A DNA stretch of 64,000 nt. Source: Gymnothorax reevesii (lineage: Eukaryota; Chordata; Actinopteri; Anguilliformes; Muraenidae). Positions 13,101 through 28,100 of this stretch are shown here, piece after piece; positions within the stretch are counted from its first letter, which is position 1; every line of letters starts with the position of its first letter. The translations under genes were made by a program, and so were the position numbers. The notes under the pieces were generated by a model. It was not told where the DNA came from, did no database searches, and saw only the letters and a program-made list of their open reading frames with translations. Location of the stretch: NCBI GenBank assembly GCA_029721435.1, contig CM056584.1, forward strand, positions 14,345,739 to 14,409,738. Direction: 5' to 3'.

Positions 13101-16100
13101 TTTCGCATTTTCTAGCACGAGAGCTTGAAATGATGAGAATTTAAAAACAAATGATACAGCTGATAAGGACCGTTAAATTGACAAATCGTGTCTGAGGTTT
13201 GTTCTCCCCATTTTCGCCAAACCCTTTCAGACTTTAGTTCCTGTAGTGAGTCATTATTTTCTGTCGCACCCTTGTTTACTCCCTTTGGCTTTACGAAGCA
13301 CTGGAGCGTGGCCACAGGCCTCCGCTGGGTGAAGTGTCAAAATGTTCCCACTCTGGACACGCAGAATACAATAACAAGAGCCCTGTCCACTGTGTGTCAC
13401 ATGAACCGCTATGAATAGCATTTTTCAGTGCTGCTACCTGCTTACTTACCATGAAAACTATAAATTTTACCAACCTTTTTTTAGAGTCCTCTGGTGTAAT
13501 TTTTCCCACTCTTTCACTGATTTTGTCGGCTCATTACTCACAAAGATGTTTTCACTTTTAATTTTCTACATTATCATTTCACTGGTGGACAGACCAAAGC
13601 AAAAAAAAAGATTGCTCCAATAAACAGTGAGCCATAATATTCTAGTATAAAACATTTCATCACTAACAACAAGAGGGCAGCACCGTTGCCTCACAGCAAG
13701 GAAGTCAACCGTCCCAGTCTGCCCTGGGGTCTTTTTGTACAATTTTCATATTCTGCCCATGTTTACGTGGGTTTAACCCGGGTAATCTGATTTCCTGTCA
13801 AAGTCAAAGACATACATGTCAGGCGAATCACCCGTAAGTATTAGTGTGTGAGTTAATGGTGTGTGGGCACAATGACCGATTGGCACGTTGTCCTAAGCAT
13901 GTCCCTGCCTTTCGCCCATAGTCAGCTGGGATAGGCTCCCATTCCCCAGCGACTGGTTCCCGGTTCCCGGTTTAGATAATGAAAGGATGGACGGACAATA
14001 AGTACTGCATCTCAGATCTCGGTGAAGCTAGTATGGCAGGGGTGGAAAGCAGCTATGATAAAGCACCTGGTATTAGTATTCTAGATGGGAAGCTAGTGAG
14101 GATGGTAGCGTTAGCAGACTGTGTTACCTTTGTGTCATGTCATTAATCTCAGTCCCCAGAGAAGGCCATAGCCTGAGGCCTTGAAATAAGTTCAAGTAAT
14201 TTTACTGACCAAAAACGGTAAAGCACCATTTACTGGCCCAACAGTTGCCAAATTAGCTTACTACCTGCTTTAGAGCATTCAGAGAAAATGAAGCTCCTGA
14301 AGAAACCATGCTATTTCTGTTCAAACAGCCAATTACAGACTTTTAGCGTGCTTATTGGGCAGGGCATTCGATCAGTGTGGTAACTGGCACAGATGACTGA
14401 TGATTGGCTTAAAGTGATGGAAAACAACGGGCCTGGGAGAGCAGCGTTAGATTTCAGCCCAGCCTTTAGTGGTACAGCGGTCAGTTGAAGGAAAGGAATA
14501 TGCTGGCACAAAATGGGGGCATGTTTTGTCCTTAAATGCGTAAATACAGAGGATATCAGCGGACTGCATCATTTTCTTTCTTGATTGAAAGTACTACGCG
14601 ACAGAATGGGGACGCAAATAGATATCACTACAGACTATAATGCAGTGCTATTGCAATAAGGGAGTTTAAAGACGGCTTTTTGAAAAAACTTTTTGGGTGT
14701 AAATTTTCCAGAGACATAACTCTTGAAGCTCCACTTTGGCCAAAACGTCTTCCCTGACTTGTAGTTGCAGTGATGTTCCTCACGTTATCGCGGTCACCGA
14801 AGATAGAGTGTTTCAACCTCATCAGTTGCTTCAATTATCACAGTAGGGCCATTTTTCATGAAAGAGAAAAATGAGTTTTGGGAGCCAGGGATAAATGGAT
14901 GAAGCGCAGGGGATGTTGGATGGCCAGAAAAATGAGACATGGAGGGAGCACATTTTTCTGCAGGTATTTTATCATCAAGTGGCTGTTTTTGATTTTATCT
15001 TTTTTTCCTGATATGGGGTTTACTGGGAGTTGTTTCACTACTAAGCCCAAACAAAATCTATCTTTAAATGCACAGGAGCCTTTAATGAGACCGTCTTCTG
15101 TTTGAGGTATTGATCTTAATGGGAAATTGTTTAACAACATGAAACAAAAGATGTAGAAACAGACTTTGTACTGAACATTAGTTCACTTAAATGGTGGTTA
15201 GAAGAAAAAAAGCAGTATTCATACCTCATACTACCTCTTTGACCAATTTGTTAACTTCACAAACTTTTCATTCAGTGTTTCATTCATGCTGGAAAAAACT
15301 GTCTGAATTTGGGTGGGCAGTAAGTGATCAGCAGTATGTTTTCAGACCAAACATAGTTTGAGGGCACCAGGTTTACAGGCATGCTGTAGTTTAAGAAAAT
15401 ACAATAAACAATGTCCTCATTTGATTCCCGCGCAAATGACTGAGAAGTCATTTTTCTAAGATTAGATTAATTTCACATAAATTTCAATTCCGCAAAATGA
15501 ATGTTTGCGGAAAATTCCCTGTTGCTCATTTTTGGTGGCCGACAGGCAAAATTCAAATCGCAGTGTCAAATGAGAGAGGCATAAAGCTAACGATTACCAA
15601 AGCACCAAAACATTAGGTACATTTAACACCAAAATGTAACTATGGCTAATGAGCAAGGCATCTCAAAACATAATTTTCCAATGATACCATCACAATCAGA
15701 GCTACTCAAATCAAAACGAATATTTTAGTTAATTGTGTTCAACAGGGATCACTTTCATCAAAGCGAATACACAAGTTAGCAACACAATGACTGGTGGCTC
15801 TGCACTGTGAGCTGCCTTCCTGTCCATGCAAGCATGCATTTCATTTATTTATGTGTATTGCAATAATATACAACATGCTTATCCATCTGCTCCCGAAAGG
15901 ATGAACCAGAAAAACCCCCATAGCGTGTGGGTCAGACTGAGCGCCGAAGGAGGGAAAAAGATCTAGAGACCTTTTCTGCCCTCTTACAGCAAAACAGAAT
16001 CAGCTTGATAGCAAATCATTCTTGCAATAACTATGGAAAATATCACATTGCACTTAATAAAATTTGCAACAGTCATAATGTGGAGGCGCCAGTAATTGTA

Positions 16101-19100
16101 GATGATGGATTGTTGCGGTCAGGGCAATAAGGGTGTATGGTTATCGAATCTTAACCCTTTGAACCCAGTATTATGTAATGGGGTCGTGACCCCAACCTAT
16201 GCTGAAAGACGGCTTACTGTTATTATCGTAAACAAGGTCACGTGACAGCCAAAAGTCATATGATCAAAGTCACGTGTTCGGAGGCCGGTTTTCAGGCATT
16301 TCGGGTTATTGCATGTTCTCCATGCGGCCGTGGAACCGGCTCATAGAGTTCAAAGGGTCAAACAGATCAAATTATTTGCCAATCAGCAAATAGGCAGACT
16401 GAATTTCAGCAGGCTTAGCCAGCTTAGTATTGACCTGTATGATAGGCTGGGAGTCAGCATCTTTGCACAGCTGACTGATGTCCTGCCAGTACTGCAGGTA
16501 TTTGAAATAATGTGAAGCCCATCCATCAATCCATTCAGCATATAACTTTCTTATTTCAGGGTTTAAACCTAACCCAGTACACAGTTGGGCAGCCTGCCAA
16601 TGCATTGCAGGGTCCCTGCACCATTAATTCATAGCTCTGGGAAAATTACAGAGTCCAGTTAGCCTGGTAAGTACACATTTGGAATGTAGAAGAAATCAAG
16701 AATACTGAGAGATATTCAATATGAAACCAACAACAACATACAAGGCTCCAGGTAGAATTCTGGCAAAATCATGGATTTTTTGCTGTAAGGCATCACCATG
16801 GAAATGAATTTGACAGCATTAAATTCACAATTCAAGAATATGCTGTACACACAGTAATGTTTGCGATTTTGGTAAATTATTATTATGCTCTATATTTTTA
16901 GCAAGAGAATGCTAAATTAGTGAGCTACAGCTGAATTTTAATACTAATGAGAATGGGTTTTCAAGAGTTTCCATTGTTATATTCTCCACATTACTACACA
17001 TCATTGCCTCGAGGCACAACTATATGCATGCAAATCAGTAAGCCAAAACATTATGACATCCCGTCCGATATGCCGTTGGTCCTCCTGTGCCATCAAAACA
17101 GTTGTCCACATGAGTGCTCCGATCCAGGGTTTGCCATCAAAACATAACCCTGAGTACCACACTACCTCCACCAGCTTATCCTCTTCCCACAATGCATCCT
17201 GGTGTCATCTCTTCCCCGAGTGAACAGTGCAAATGTACCTTTAGGGGTACAATGGCTTGTTACTGGGTAAGTGCCCCTTAAAATATGCATACTGTACCCT
17301 TTAAATGAATGAGTACCTGTTTAGCCTTGGGAGTGTGCACAAGGCCTAATGATTTACCCCCTTGAGGTACATTACAGTAGATTCTGTACATGAGGGACAA
17401 AAGTAAACAAGTATTGCACCCTTGTTTTCTTGTTATTTAGGTGGACTCTTTTAATCTAAGACAGGTTATACTTGACCCTCTCATGAACATGATCATTCTC
17501 TCTATCTGGTGCTATCATGAGGTATTCCACTCCATAATGTAAAGATTATGGATACTTACCAGTCTGATCACAGATCAGTTTAATTTGAATCCTCATTCTC
17601 ATGCCCTGCCCCTTATACACATCAGTCTATAAATTTTTCCTGCTCCATTAAGACTTCGACTGCCACACTCGTTGCCGATGTATATTTGAATACAATTGAA
17701 GACCATAAAACTGTTGTCTGCCCCACTTATACAACTTCAGGTGAGCTTGTTAGTCAGTTTAACTCTACTTGTACTGATATTCTGCCTATGGTTGTCCCTC
17801 TTGAACTAAAGACACATAAAATGTTTACCTCAACCCTGGCTGACAGTATTACTTGCTCTCTGAGGCAGGATTGGAGAAGGGAACAGAAGTTGGATGAAAT
17901 CAAATTTCTTCCTTCCCATGAAATTCTCAGAAACTGTCTAACATCCTATTAGCACACTGTTATATCCGCCAAAATGAAATATTATTATTACTGCTCATAT
18001 TATTACCAAGAACTTTCATAAGGTCAAAGAACTTTTTAGCACTAGGAATATGCTTATCAATCACATGCCCCCCATTCATTCCGATGTAACCACCAACATT
18101 TGGGAAGAATTTAAGTTTTTCTCAATCTTCCCGCTCAGTGATATTGTTTGAAATATGAAGCCCACAAATTTCCCCCTGGACATCTTACCCTCATGTCTTC
18201 TCAAAGAGATATTGCCCTATTATGGGCATTAAAAATGATAGCGTAATAAATTTAACAGTTCCATTTACTTTCAAATATCCTGCGATTCAGTCTTAACAGA
18301 AAAAAATGAACCATGACACGACAGAGCTAAAAAACTATGGAACTATATTGAAGTTGCCATTTCTGACACAATACCGAAAAAGGCTGTTTTCTACCAGCTT
18401 TCTTTGCACATTCATCAGCAGCATATTACTGAGAAATTTCAATATGTTTTCAGCCACTTCAGAGTATAGCCAGCACTTCTTAGAGTCGGTCATTTCACTG
18501 TATGGTCGGCAGCTCTATCCAGGACCTGTTGCTGCTTCTTGATTCTGTCCTGCAGTAATTCTACTTGTCAATCACATAGGCCTTCGAAACTGCTGACCAA
18601 AGTACTCCCCAGGATCATGTAAAATATGGTGTTGGGATTTAGGGCACCACCCTAAGCTGGTTTACAACATATCTAAAGGGCAGGTCTTTTTCAGTTAGTG
18701 TAGGATGTCTGTCTCCATCATCACCGGTCATAATCTGTAGTGTTCCGCAAGGACCAATTTCCGGCCCACTCCTGTTTTCCATTTATATGCTCCCCCTGGG
18801 CACTATCTTCCATAAATGTGATTTATCAAATCACCTTGATGATATAAACCTGAACATTTCTTTGAAGCCCAACAATGCCTCTTGTTTGAAGGCCTTGATC
18901 AATTGTTCATATTATTTTAAAAAATGTATGGATAAAAACATTTCTGTACTAAACAAGGGTGAAATAGAGGTCATTATTATTAGTCTCCCCAGTTCCACTG
19001 AAAAAACTATGGCCCCTATGCTTACACACCCATTCTCAGTTACAATTCTAGGTTTTTCTTTTGACTCCTCTCTCAATTTGGAGATACATACGTGCAGCAA

Positions 19101-22100
19101 TTCAGAAAACCTTTTTTTAACTCCAAACTATCTTCAGATGCAAACCCTTTCTCTCCCCCAAAGACCTGGCCATAGTTATCCAAAAATGTATTTCTGCTTA
19201 CTTGGAATACAGTTTCATTCTTTTCTCAGGTGTACCGCAAGCCTCCCTTTCTGACCTCTAACTGGGCCAAAATGGCACAGCATGGCTCCTGACAGGCTTA
19301 TAAAAGAGGGACCCTATTTCCCCTCTGTTGGTAGCCTGCACTGACTACCTGTCAAATTCAGACTTGATTCAAATATGTATTGTTTGTTTTTAAAGAGACA
19401 AACTTGTTCATGTTATTAAGACAAATTAACAGCTTTTCAAAATCCTCTGATTGAAATTGCGGTTGGTCAAAGTCAAATATTCACAGGGGGTCCCCAGGAC
19501 TGATGTTGAGGACCATTTTGGGAGATGGTGAATAGATTTTTCAAATTACTCCTTTACGATTTTATTTGCATTTTCCATGACGTGCCAACTTTTTCTGAAT
19601 TGGAAATGTACACCAGCACCACTATAACAGTATGATCTACACTAAATTGGTAATGTATGACCACTGGCGCAAATGACTAGCAAGGTGCCAAACAACCCGG
19701 ACAAAGAGACAACACAGTTTTCAAAATGCGTCATCAGCTACTTCCACCCCTCGCTCACAAATATAATGGCATATGGCAATGAGCCAGGGCCTAACTGAGT
19801 GGTCAGAGGCAGCAGGCAGCCTTTATGGCTGATGGCCTGAATCCCAGTGGCCTGGCCAGCTCAGGTCAAAATTCATCCAAACATTATTGCACGTTAATTT
19901 CACGCCGAAATCAAGAGAATTTTAATCAAGAAAAAAAAAATTGTCATAAGCATTCCCTGCCACTATGGAATCCTGTTTTAGAACCAAATCATGGTCACGA
20001 CTAGCATCAAACACACAAAGTAACATACACACCAGGAATTTCAGTCAACTTGTTTTGGAAAATAGTGTCCCTACTTCTCTGGATGAATGGACAGACAGAC
20101 AGTCAGACAGACGAACAGGCGGATGTACAAACAAACTCTATTGAAATATCGCTTCATGTTTGTGGTGGGGTATACAAACCATTTTGACAACTAAATAACG
20201 CATAAATGAAGACAAAGAGAAACAAAGGACCAGCCATGCCTTGGGGTTTGACGGTGATCTTGGCTGAGTAACTTACTGCAGAAAAGGAAGTAGGAGGCGG
20301 AGACCATAAGAAGCTTGCGACTGCGGGCCAGAGAACTGACGAGGCCAAAGATGCCACCAAACACCAGCAGCACGAGGCTCAGTGGTAACAGGATGACAAT
20401 CACCTTATGCATGCCTGCAGGGGGCAGCAGAAAGTGCAGTTACATTGAGATATGACAACACAGGGCTGCCCAGCCATGTTCCTGAAGATCTATGCTGTGT
20501 TAGAAATAATCTACTGTGCAGTATTCCACATTACCTACAGGCAGTATGCTTCACAAGATTAAGTGAACACATTTTCTCAGTATTGTCTCATATTGAACAC
20601 CTCGTTGGTGCCACGTGGAAATTAAAGCGGTGGGAATAATGTCATTAGTTTCCCCAGCAATATCTTGCAGGAAATGTAGCTTCACAAGCTCTGTAAGAAA
20701 TTATCTGGAATATCAAACTTTCATCAGACTTCAAGAGAAGAGCTGCAGCAAAGAATAGAATTAAGAAAGAACAGATGTAAACTTACATCTCATTTTTATT
20801 GGGTGCTGTTGTTTTAATTACAGTATCCACTACAGCATCCACCATGTTTGGAAAAATTTGCCTGGAAGCAGAAGTGCCCCTCCCTGTGGAGCAGACGTCG
20901 CTAAATAAGTGTGTCCAGTGCCTATTGTTGTGGGCTACACTTTGAATTTTTTGAAATTGAAGGACATCATCCAAGTATTTGCAGTATGCTGCTCAAGTGA
21001 AATTTTTTCATCGTGAATACGCTTTGTGTACTTTTGGCATAAAAAAATACTATGGAGTAGTACAGAGGTATGGAAATTGAAATGGGTTGACTGTCCTGCT
21101 GTTTTTACTAATGTGGAACAGCTAATTCAACTAATTAGCAGCTAAATGAAATCTCCCGCTGTTGGAACCTTCAGGCGGGCAGATCTCCAGTAAGCTTGAG
21201 CTGCCCTGGGCCGTCAAAAACACATACCAACACACAAAAAACCACATGGCGAGAAATCGAGTGTCTCAAGTTATAACATATGAGTTCAATACTCAAACAT
21301 ATGTACAACCATGATCACTCAGGCTTCAAAGAATGAACATACATACATAAACATCTATAGACTTTTCCAAGGATAATGTCTGTACATGCAGCTGATTGAA
21401 ACTGGATTAAGTTTCACTGTCAAATCGTTGTCCCTTGCGCTTATTTAGCTTCGTTGATTCGATTCACGTATAGAGTGAAGTTTCAAGTAGCCATTTAATT
21501 TCCACTACCTCCTTAAAATACTTCATCCCTGTCCACGTATTCGTACACTCCTGATTCTTTGTGCTGTCTGGTATGCTTGTTTAATTCCATCCATGATTAC
21601 AACCACTAATTGAATCTCCGAAAGCTTAATTACCCTCCGCCCAGCTGCCAAAGCCGAATAGCACAGATTGCTTCCCTTGTGTGAGTTTGGGCGCGCTCTG
21701 TTTTGATCTGTACTATGTGATTATTTTGAGCAAACAATGCTGCTCAGAAAGACTCTGGGGGGATGGTTATTAAAGCCGGTAGGATATTGTGAGTATATTG
21801 TGCACTGGAGATGAAGAAGGGTCCTCAGATATTTTGTTTTGTGCATACATGTTGTGACACTGTGGTGGGGTGCCCACTGTCACATGGTGAAAAACTACAG
21901 AAACAGGAAAACATTCAGGCTAACACGATCTACTGTTTACCGAGCTTCAGCTGATTTCCTGGGGCATTTTTTTTTCAAGAAATGTTTGACCAACTAATCC
22001 AGATAGGAAACACCTCCGCTCCGGATCTGCCCAGGCTCTGTGCCGACTCCAGCTGATCCGGCTCAGAGCCGGGGCAGATCCGGAGCGGAGGTGCTTGCTA

Positions 22101-25100
22101 TCTGGGAAGGCAGTAAAATGAGCCAAAATCACACTATCAAAAGGAAGAGTGTGATGGGTCCATACTGCTATGAGAAAAAGAAATCACATGGTTGTCACTC
22201 GATTCAGCAATTTCAGTGTTCCCTTTGTTGCTGCCAAAATAATCAACAAATTGAATCTAATTCTACGTGTAAAGAAGAAATATGGACTCAGGGTTTGTAA
22301 TGGGCAAAACTTTGTTTTCTGCCAAGATGTACTCCAGGAACTTTGTGCGATTTATCTGGAGTAGTGGTTCCCAAACTCATTCCTGGGGGACCCTTGTTTA
22401 TGGTGGTTTTCACTCCAACCTCAAGAGCAATTCCAGAACAAGCTGTAAGTTTTTCTTAAGTAGGTGCTTTTGATCCTCAGAGAGGTAATCTTAATCTACA
22501 GAAAGCCAAACATAGCTTTGTAATGCCACAAAGATGACAAATTTTACATTGTGCTCAATGCACTGTAGGCAAAAAATTTATGAGGTAACAGACCGATAAA
22601 ATTAATTTGTCGACTTCATGACATAACTGGTAACTCGGTTAATTGCTGTATATGCAATAATTGGTTATTTTTTCCTGATACTTCACCACAAAACTGGTAG
22701 GCCTCATTATCATTGTCATTACATTCTTCATAATCTTCTTGATGGTTAGGAATGAAGGCCAGGTGTACATACCAATTAAGACTCTGCAATTAGTCTGTAA
22801 TTGCATTGGTTATAGTTACCTTTCTACATGCATATTGAACTCAACTGTTTGAAATTTAATCCAGTGAGCACTACATGCCCATGGAAGATGCCCATTGGGC
22901 GGCCCTACATGCACTGGTTAGCACTGTTGCCTCACAGCAAGAAGGTCGTGAGTTTGAATCTGGCCTGGGGCCTTTCTGTGTGGAGTTTGCAAGTTCTCCT
23001 CGTGTTCGCGTGGGTTTCCTCTGGGTTCTCCGGTTTCCCCCACCCACAAAAACATGCATCATAGGAACACTCCAACCAGTACCCCTGACCAAGGAACTGG
23101 CTTTAGAACTGGAGTTGGTCCCCGGGCGCCGCTCTGTGGCTGCGCACTGCTCCTAACCATAGGATGGGTTAAATGCAGGGGATGAATTACCCCACGGGGT
23201 TCAATAAAGTATATCTTAAAAGATACATTTTCATTGCATAGAGAATTCTGGCAGGATTTGATTTAAGAGTTTAAGTAATCCCACAGTATAAGCTCCTAGT
23301 TTGGCTAATTAACATCTAGTTAAAATACTGAGATTGCCATTGTGGTTAGAACAAAAACCAGCATACACAGGAGTCCCCCAGGACCGAGTTTGAGAACCAC
23401 TGATCTAGAGCACAGAACACTGGAGATAGTTCTTGGCAGCATCTTTCCTAAGATGCCATCAGAACAACCTTAAAGCTATAGTAAGTAACTTTTACATGTC
23501 CATAAATGTCTGTTTCATCCAAGCCACTACCAGAGGAGATGACACAATGCTGATTAAGCGCTGTATTTCTCAGTGTTTGTTGTTTTGTACTGCATGTTGA
23601 CCGGCGAGTTGTGTTAGCACTGCTCCAAAAAGAAGTAAGAGTGAACTCTGGGTCCTTCATTATCTCCAGACCCATCACCTTCAGGATGATCCCCTATTAT
23701 TGCCAAGCAGAAGAAAGAAGCTGTCCTTTACGGCACAGAAAATCTGATTTTTTAAATATTCTTCTCCAATTTTGGTTGTGGGAATGGCATTTGTCGTGGA
23801 AACAGCAGGCCAATTATCTGTCTGGATCCATTGCTGACCGACTGGCATGCACGTAACCCTCATGCTCACTTAGGTTTAATTTGCGAGCTGCTGTTATCCG
23901 CTGTGGAGCTATAATAGGAAAAACCAGGCATTGCTCTCAGAGTCCGCTGTCATATTGTGTCACGCTGTGCAAGGGCTCACACCATTCCATGAAGTGCGCC
24001 AACTCGAGCCAAGTGCAGCTGCTGTTCTCTGATCAAGCCCATGTTTCCCTTGATGTGACAAGAGGAAAACATAAGAAAATAGGCCTACTGATTTTATTTT
24101 TATTTTTGATAAGACAAGTGCACTCACTGAGTAGATGTCTTTCGGGCTCTGTATAGTTGGAGGTGTCCTCAGTGAAAGGATGGATGAAATAAGCGCTGGA
24201 ATTTTTACCTGCAGTCAAAATAATGCAACAGACAAGACATAGATACTTCTTTGGCAGTGCACATAATGCCCATCAACACCACCTGTACCCCACCAACCTG
24301 ATGATAATCTGTCTGCCTGTCATCAAGTCAATACAGTAATTCCCGATTACTCTGCTTAAATCGCTGAAAGGCTGAATAAAAGTGACTTCTATAGAACATG
24401 ATTTAAAATTACTATAAAAATTTGGCTGTAAACTGTAATCATAAGTGTGCCATCTACAGAGCCTACGGTTAGTCTACATACCATATGTAGAAAACATTTG
24501 GTTGTTAGAGCATACATACCATCAACTGCTTGTTTTGCTTAATCTATTCAGTGGAATAATCACTCGGTGTTAATGTTTCACGATTGAAACTTTCAGTGTT
24601 ATCCTCTCAACGATTGAAACTTTCAGTGTTATCCTCTCATTTCAATCTGATGGCAGCCAAAGTTATCTTCTCATATAAGTTAGGAAGCCTGGGTAGATTC
24701 ACTAGAATGTCAATTCCTATTAAACTACAGCGCAGCAGTGCAACCTATACTGAAGTAAGGCTGGGATGATGGCATACCTTCTTTCCCAAGGAAGGAATCA
24801 ATATTCTTAGTGAGGATATACCTGCTATATATTGCCAACAATAAAGGACTTAAATGCCACAAAACAGGCAGATTGATATGCATGAGCTCTTGCACGCATG
24901 CAGAGATGATATAATAAAAACCTTCAACGCTAGAAATATCTACATTGCTACTCAAGGACTTGGCAAACTGCAAAATTCAATCATAATAAACAATGTAATT
25001 TTTCAATGGCCAATTTTCAGACAAAATAAAGAAATATCTGCCAAAATGGAACACTTTATGACAAGGTGTGATTTTTGTTTGTTTGATCAGACAGAAAATT

Positions 25101-28100
25101 ATTGTCTAATTGTAAAAAATGATGAAAAAGCCCTTTCTTTTTGCAAGCCATTTCACAATTAGAGATAATTCTTTCAGTCAACTTATCACTCATACAACTT
25201 TTTCAAGCAACCACCAGAAACACATCCACATTTGTTTTGTGTTACCTATTAAAGGAGGCGTAAAGGTTTGCACTTAATATAAACCTCTGCAGCAGGGTGC
25301 GTCACGTCAAAACTTCTTGTGTACATGTTAGGGTTAGGGTTAAGGTGCGCTTACTCAAAGCTCTGTGCCGTTGAAATGCACCTAATGGCCCTGCTGTGGA
25401 GGTTTGTATCTAGCGCTAACCAGGCATAAAGTGGAGAACCCGGAAGCTACAATTTGCATGAACTACAAACTACCTACATCCATTAATTTGAAAAATGGTT
25501 CTCCTGTGATTATAGAATACCTGAGGTAGTTTTGTGGCCTATGTAGGCTATAACATAAATTGAGACTAAAGGCAATTTACGTTTTATTGAATACACTTTA
25601 CCCAGCTGAAACTGACGTGATTGCATGGGAACAAAAAACCTCCAGAACTGAGCCTGGAAAGCGGAGCTTATTTGTGGGATGGAAATGTGATTCTGAGATG
25701 GAAAATAGCAGTTATTCTGAATGGGACAGACAGGAGGGCTGACAGTATTGATACTTTGGAGGAGCAGCTCAATAATTCTATTGAAAAGTGAGTAAAGCTG
25801 TCTTTGTACGGTGTAGCACTATCTTACTTTTAGCCTGCTAGCTAACAAGCCAGCTATTTCTTTTTGGTTTACCACCGTGATCACAGAGCTTGTTTGTCAC
25901 GCTGGGTAACAAAAGAGTAGTCGACACTGCAGTGTGCTGGCATTTTTCTTAACTAGGTGATCAGTTTTAAAATCTATACCACATTCAACGAAACGAAATG
26001 CCTTGCATTTTCGCTCTTTTAAAGTGCAAACAGCCATTACTGTGACCTGAGTTATACTCGTTCCATAGAAGATTACAAGCTTGCGTTTCGCTGAGATGAT
26101 TGGAATTGTAAACAGCAAGCTTTCCACCTGCGTGAACATTCTGACTGTAAAATATGCAGTTCCTCTGATGCAGTGTTTCTCAAACCTCTCCTGGAGTACC
26201 ACCTGTCCTGCATGTTTTAGATCTCTCCCAGCTCCTGCACAGGGGATTCAAATGATCAGCTCATTTATCACCCTCTAAAGCTGATTGATGACAACCTGAT
26301 CATTTGAATCACCTGTGCTAGAGCAGGGAGAGATCTAGAACAAGCAGGACAGGTGGTACTCCAGCAGAGGTTTGAGAAGCACTGCTCTTATGAGTATGTG
26401 TGCTTGCTGATGCAGCTTTGTAGATAAATGTCGAGACTCAATTTATTGTGGAGAAAAGGCATGTTTTTGAAGAGGTCAGTGGTGACCATTGATGTCCAGC
26501 TGCGCCTATATTGATAAACTCATGCCAAATTCAACCACAAAATCATCCGTTCATATTGAACGTCATGAGTACAAAGTTGATTTGCGTTAAAAATATGATT
26601 ATTTTATGAATTGAAAGTGCGCCATTTTCAAGGCTCTGGGAGTCTGGGGAGCCACCTGGATAGTTATCTTATTTGGCTAATAAAAAGTGGATAATTTAAT
26701 ACTTCATGTTCAGATGAGGAGTACTTGTGGTCTAGGAGTTTATTACCCCAGAAATCTATTGTTTTAAAACCCAGCCATTTTTCAATCCTCAGAATTTTTT
26801 TTTTTTTTTTTTACAGTATCAATGGTGAATTCTCATGAAGATTTTTTTTTTTTAATGTTTGCAGCCCATTTTCTCTACCAAAATCATGAAAATAAACTGA
26901 AATACGATGTAATTCTAAATGCTGCGAGTGTCTTCTCTGAGTTGAGCCACATTCGTCCTCTTTATGAAGCTTAAATCTTCCATTATAAAGCATCAAATTG
27001 GGTAACCCATAAATAGCCAAATTTGGCTTCTGCGCAAAGAGGTTAATAAATCTCAAACCAGTCAAAGGCTCTAACTCATTGTACCGTAAAAACGTAATGA
27101 AGTAGGCATATGTACCACCTTCGGCCATCTACCGCCCATCAGCTATGAAGCACCAGGCCTATAGTCTACATGGGCAAGACTATACATTTCATCAACTGAG
27201 ATGGATAAACGAACCCAGTTTCAGCAATCCTAATGATTCTCGACAGGGCTGCAGAATTCGTCTTCATGAAATTACACATCTACTGTAACCTGGAAGAAAC
27301 TCTCCGTTTTAAATCATGCAGACACATTCCAGGTATTCATTCGCTTTACTTGCTGTCCCTGAATGCTGCCGCTGCCCCCCCAAACTGTCTGGAAGCCTTT
27401 AAATTCAAGATTTTCCAATCTGACTTCGCAAAATTGACTTCAAGTTCAAATTTTCAGTAGTCGGGTTTGCCAGGTTGGCACAGCTGACCTTCAAACTCTT
27501 CATTACATGACAGTTTATGATGCTCCATCTGAGGAAATTGATTTCTCAGCGGCGATTCGCTTGAGGCTGGCGGCATGTAATAATTTAGTCTGCTGACGCC
27601 ACGAGGAGGTTGCATTTACACCGCAACAGGTTGACAACAAATTCTAATAGACCGAGTTTTATAGGCTATGTGCACATTGGGAGAATAGCGCAGCTCAAAA
27701 AAAAAAACAAAAATTAAATAAATTGCTGTTATTCGAACGACCTCATTAAAATTGTCACGTAGGCTCCGTTCGAGGAAACAGGAGTTACTTGGCGGTCCGT
27801 GCACTTAGAACAATGAGTAATTATTTTACAAGCCCTCAAAAAATTACCATCGCACGGTTCACCCAATCTAAATGTCAATACTTCTCCTGCATGTGGAAAA
27901 TGGCAAGAACGTTCAGAAGCACGTGTGTATGAGACTGCACGTAACAAGCATCTCGAGGAATAACACGGAAATCACCTCGCATACCTTCATTTATTCTCCA
28001 CAGCCCGGAGTGAGAATCCAGATCCTCCGAGTTCGTAAGATTGTCTTGGTTCACCTTTATGATGTACCAATAATCGCTGCACATTGCTGCAGCCAGGAAA

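Noticed and set aside
25320..25350. Interstitial telomere
   Set aside because: Only two to three TTAGGG units inside a small inverted-repeat element.
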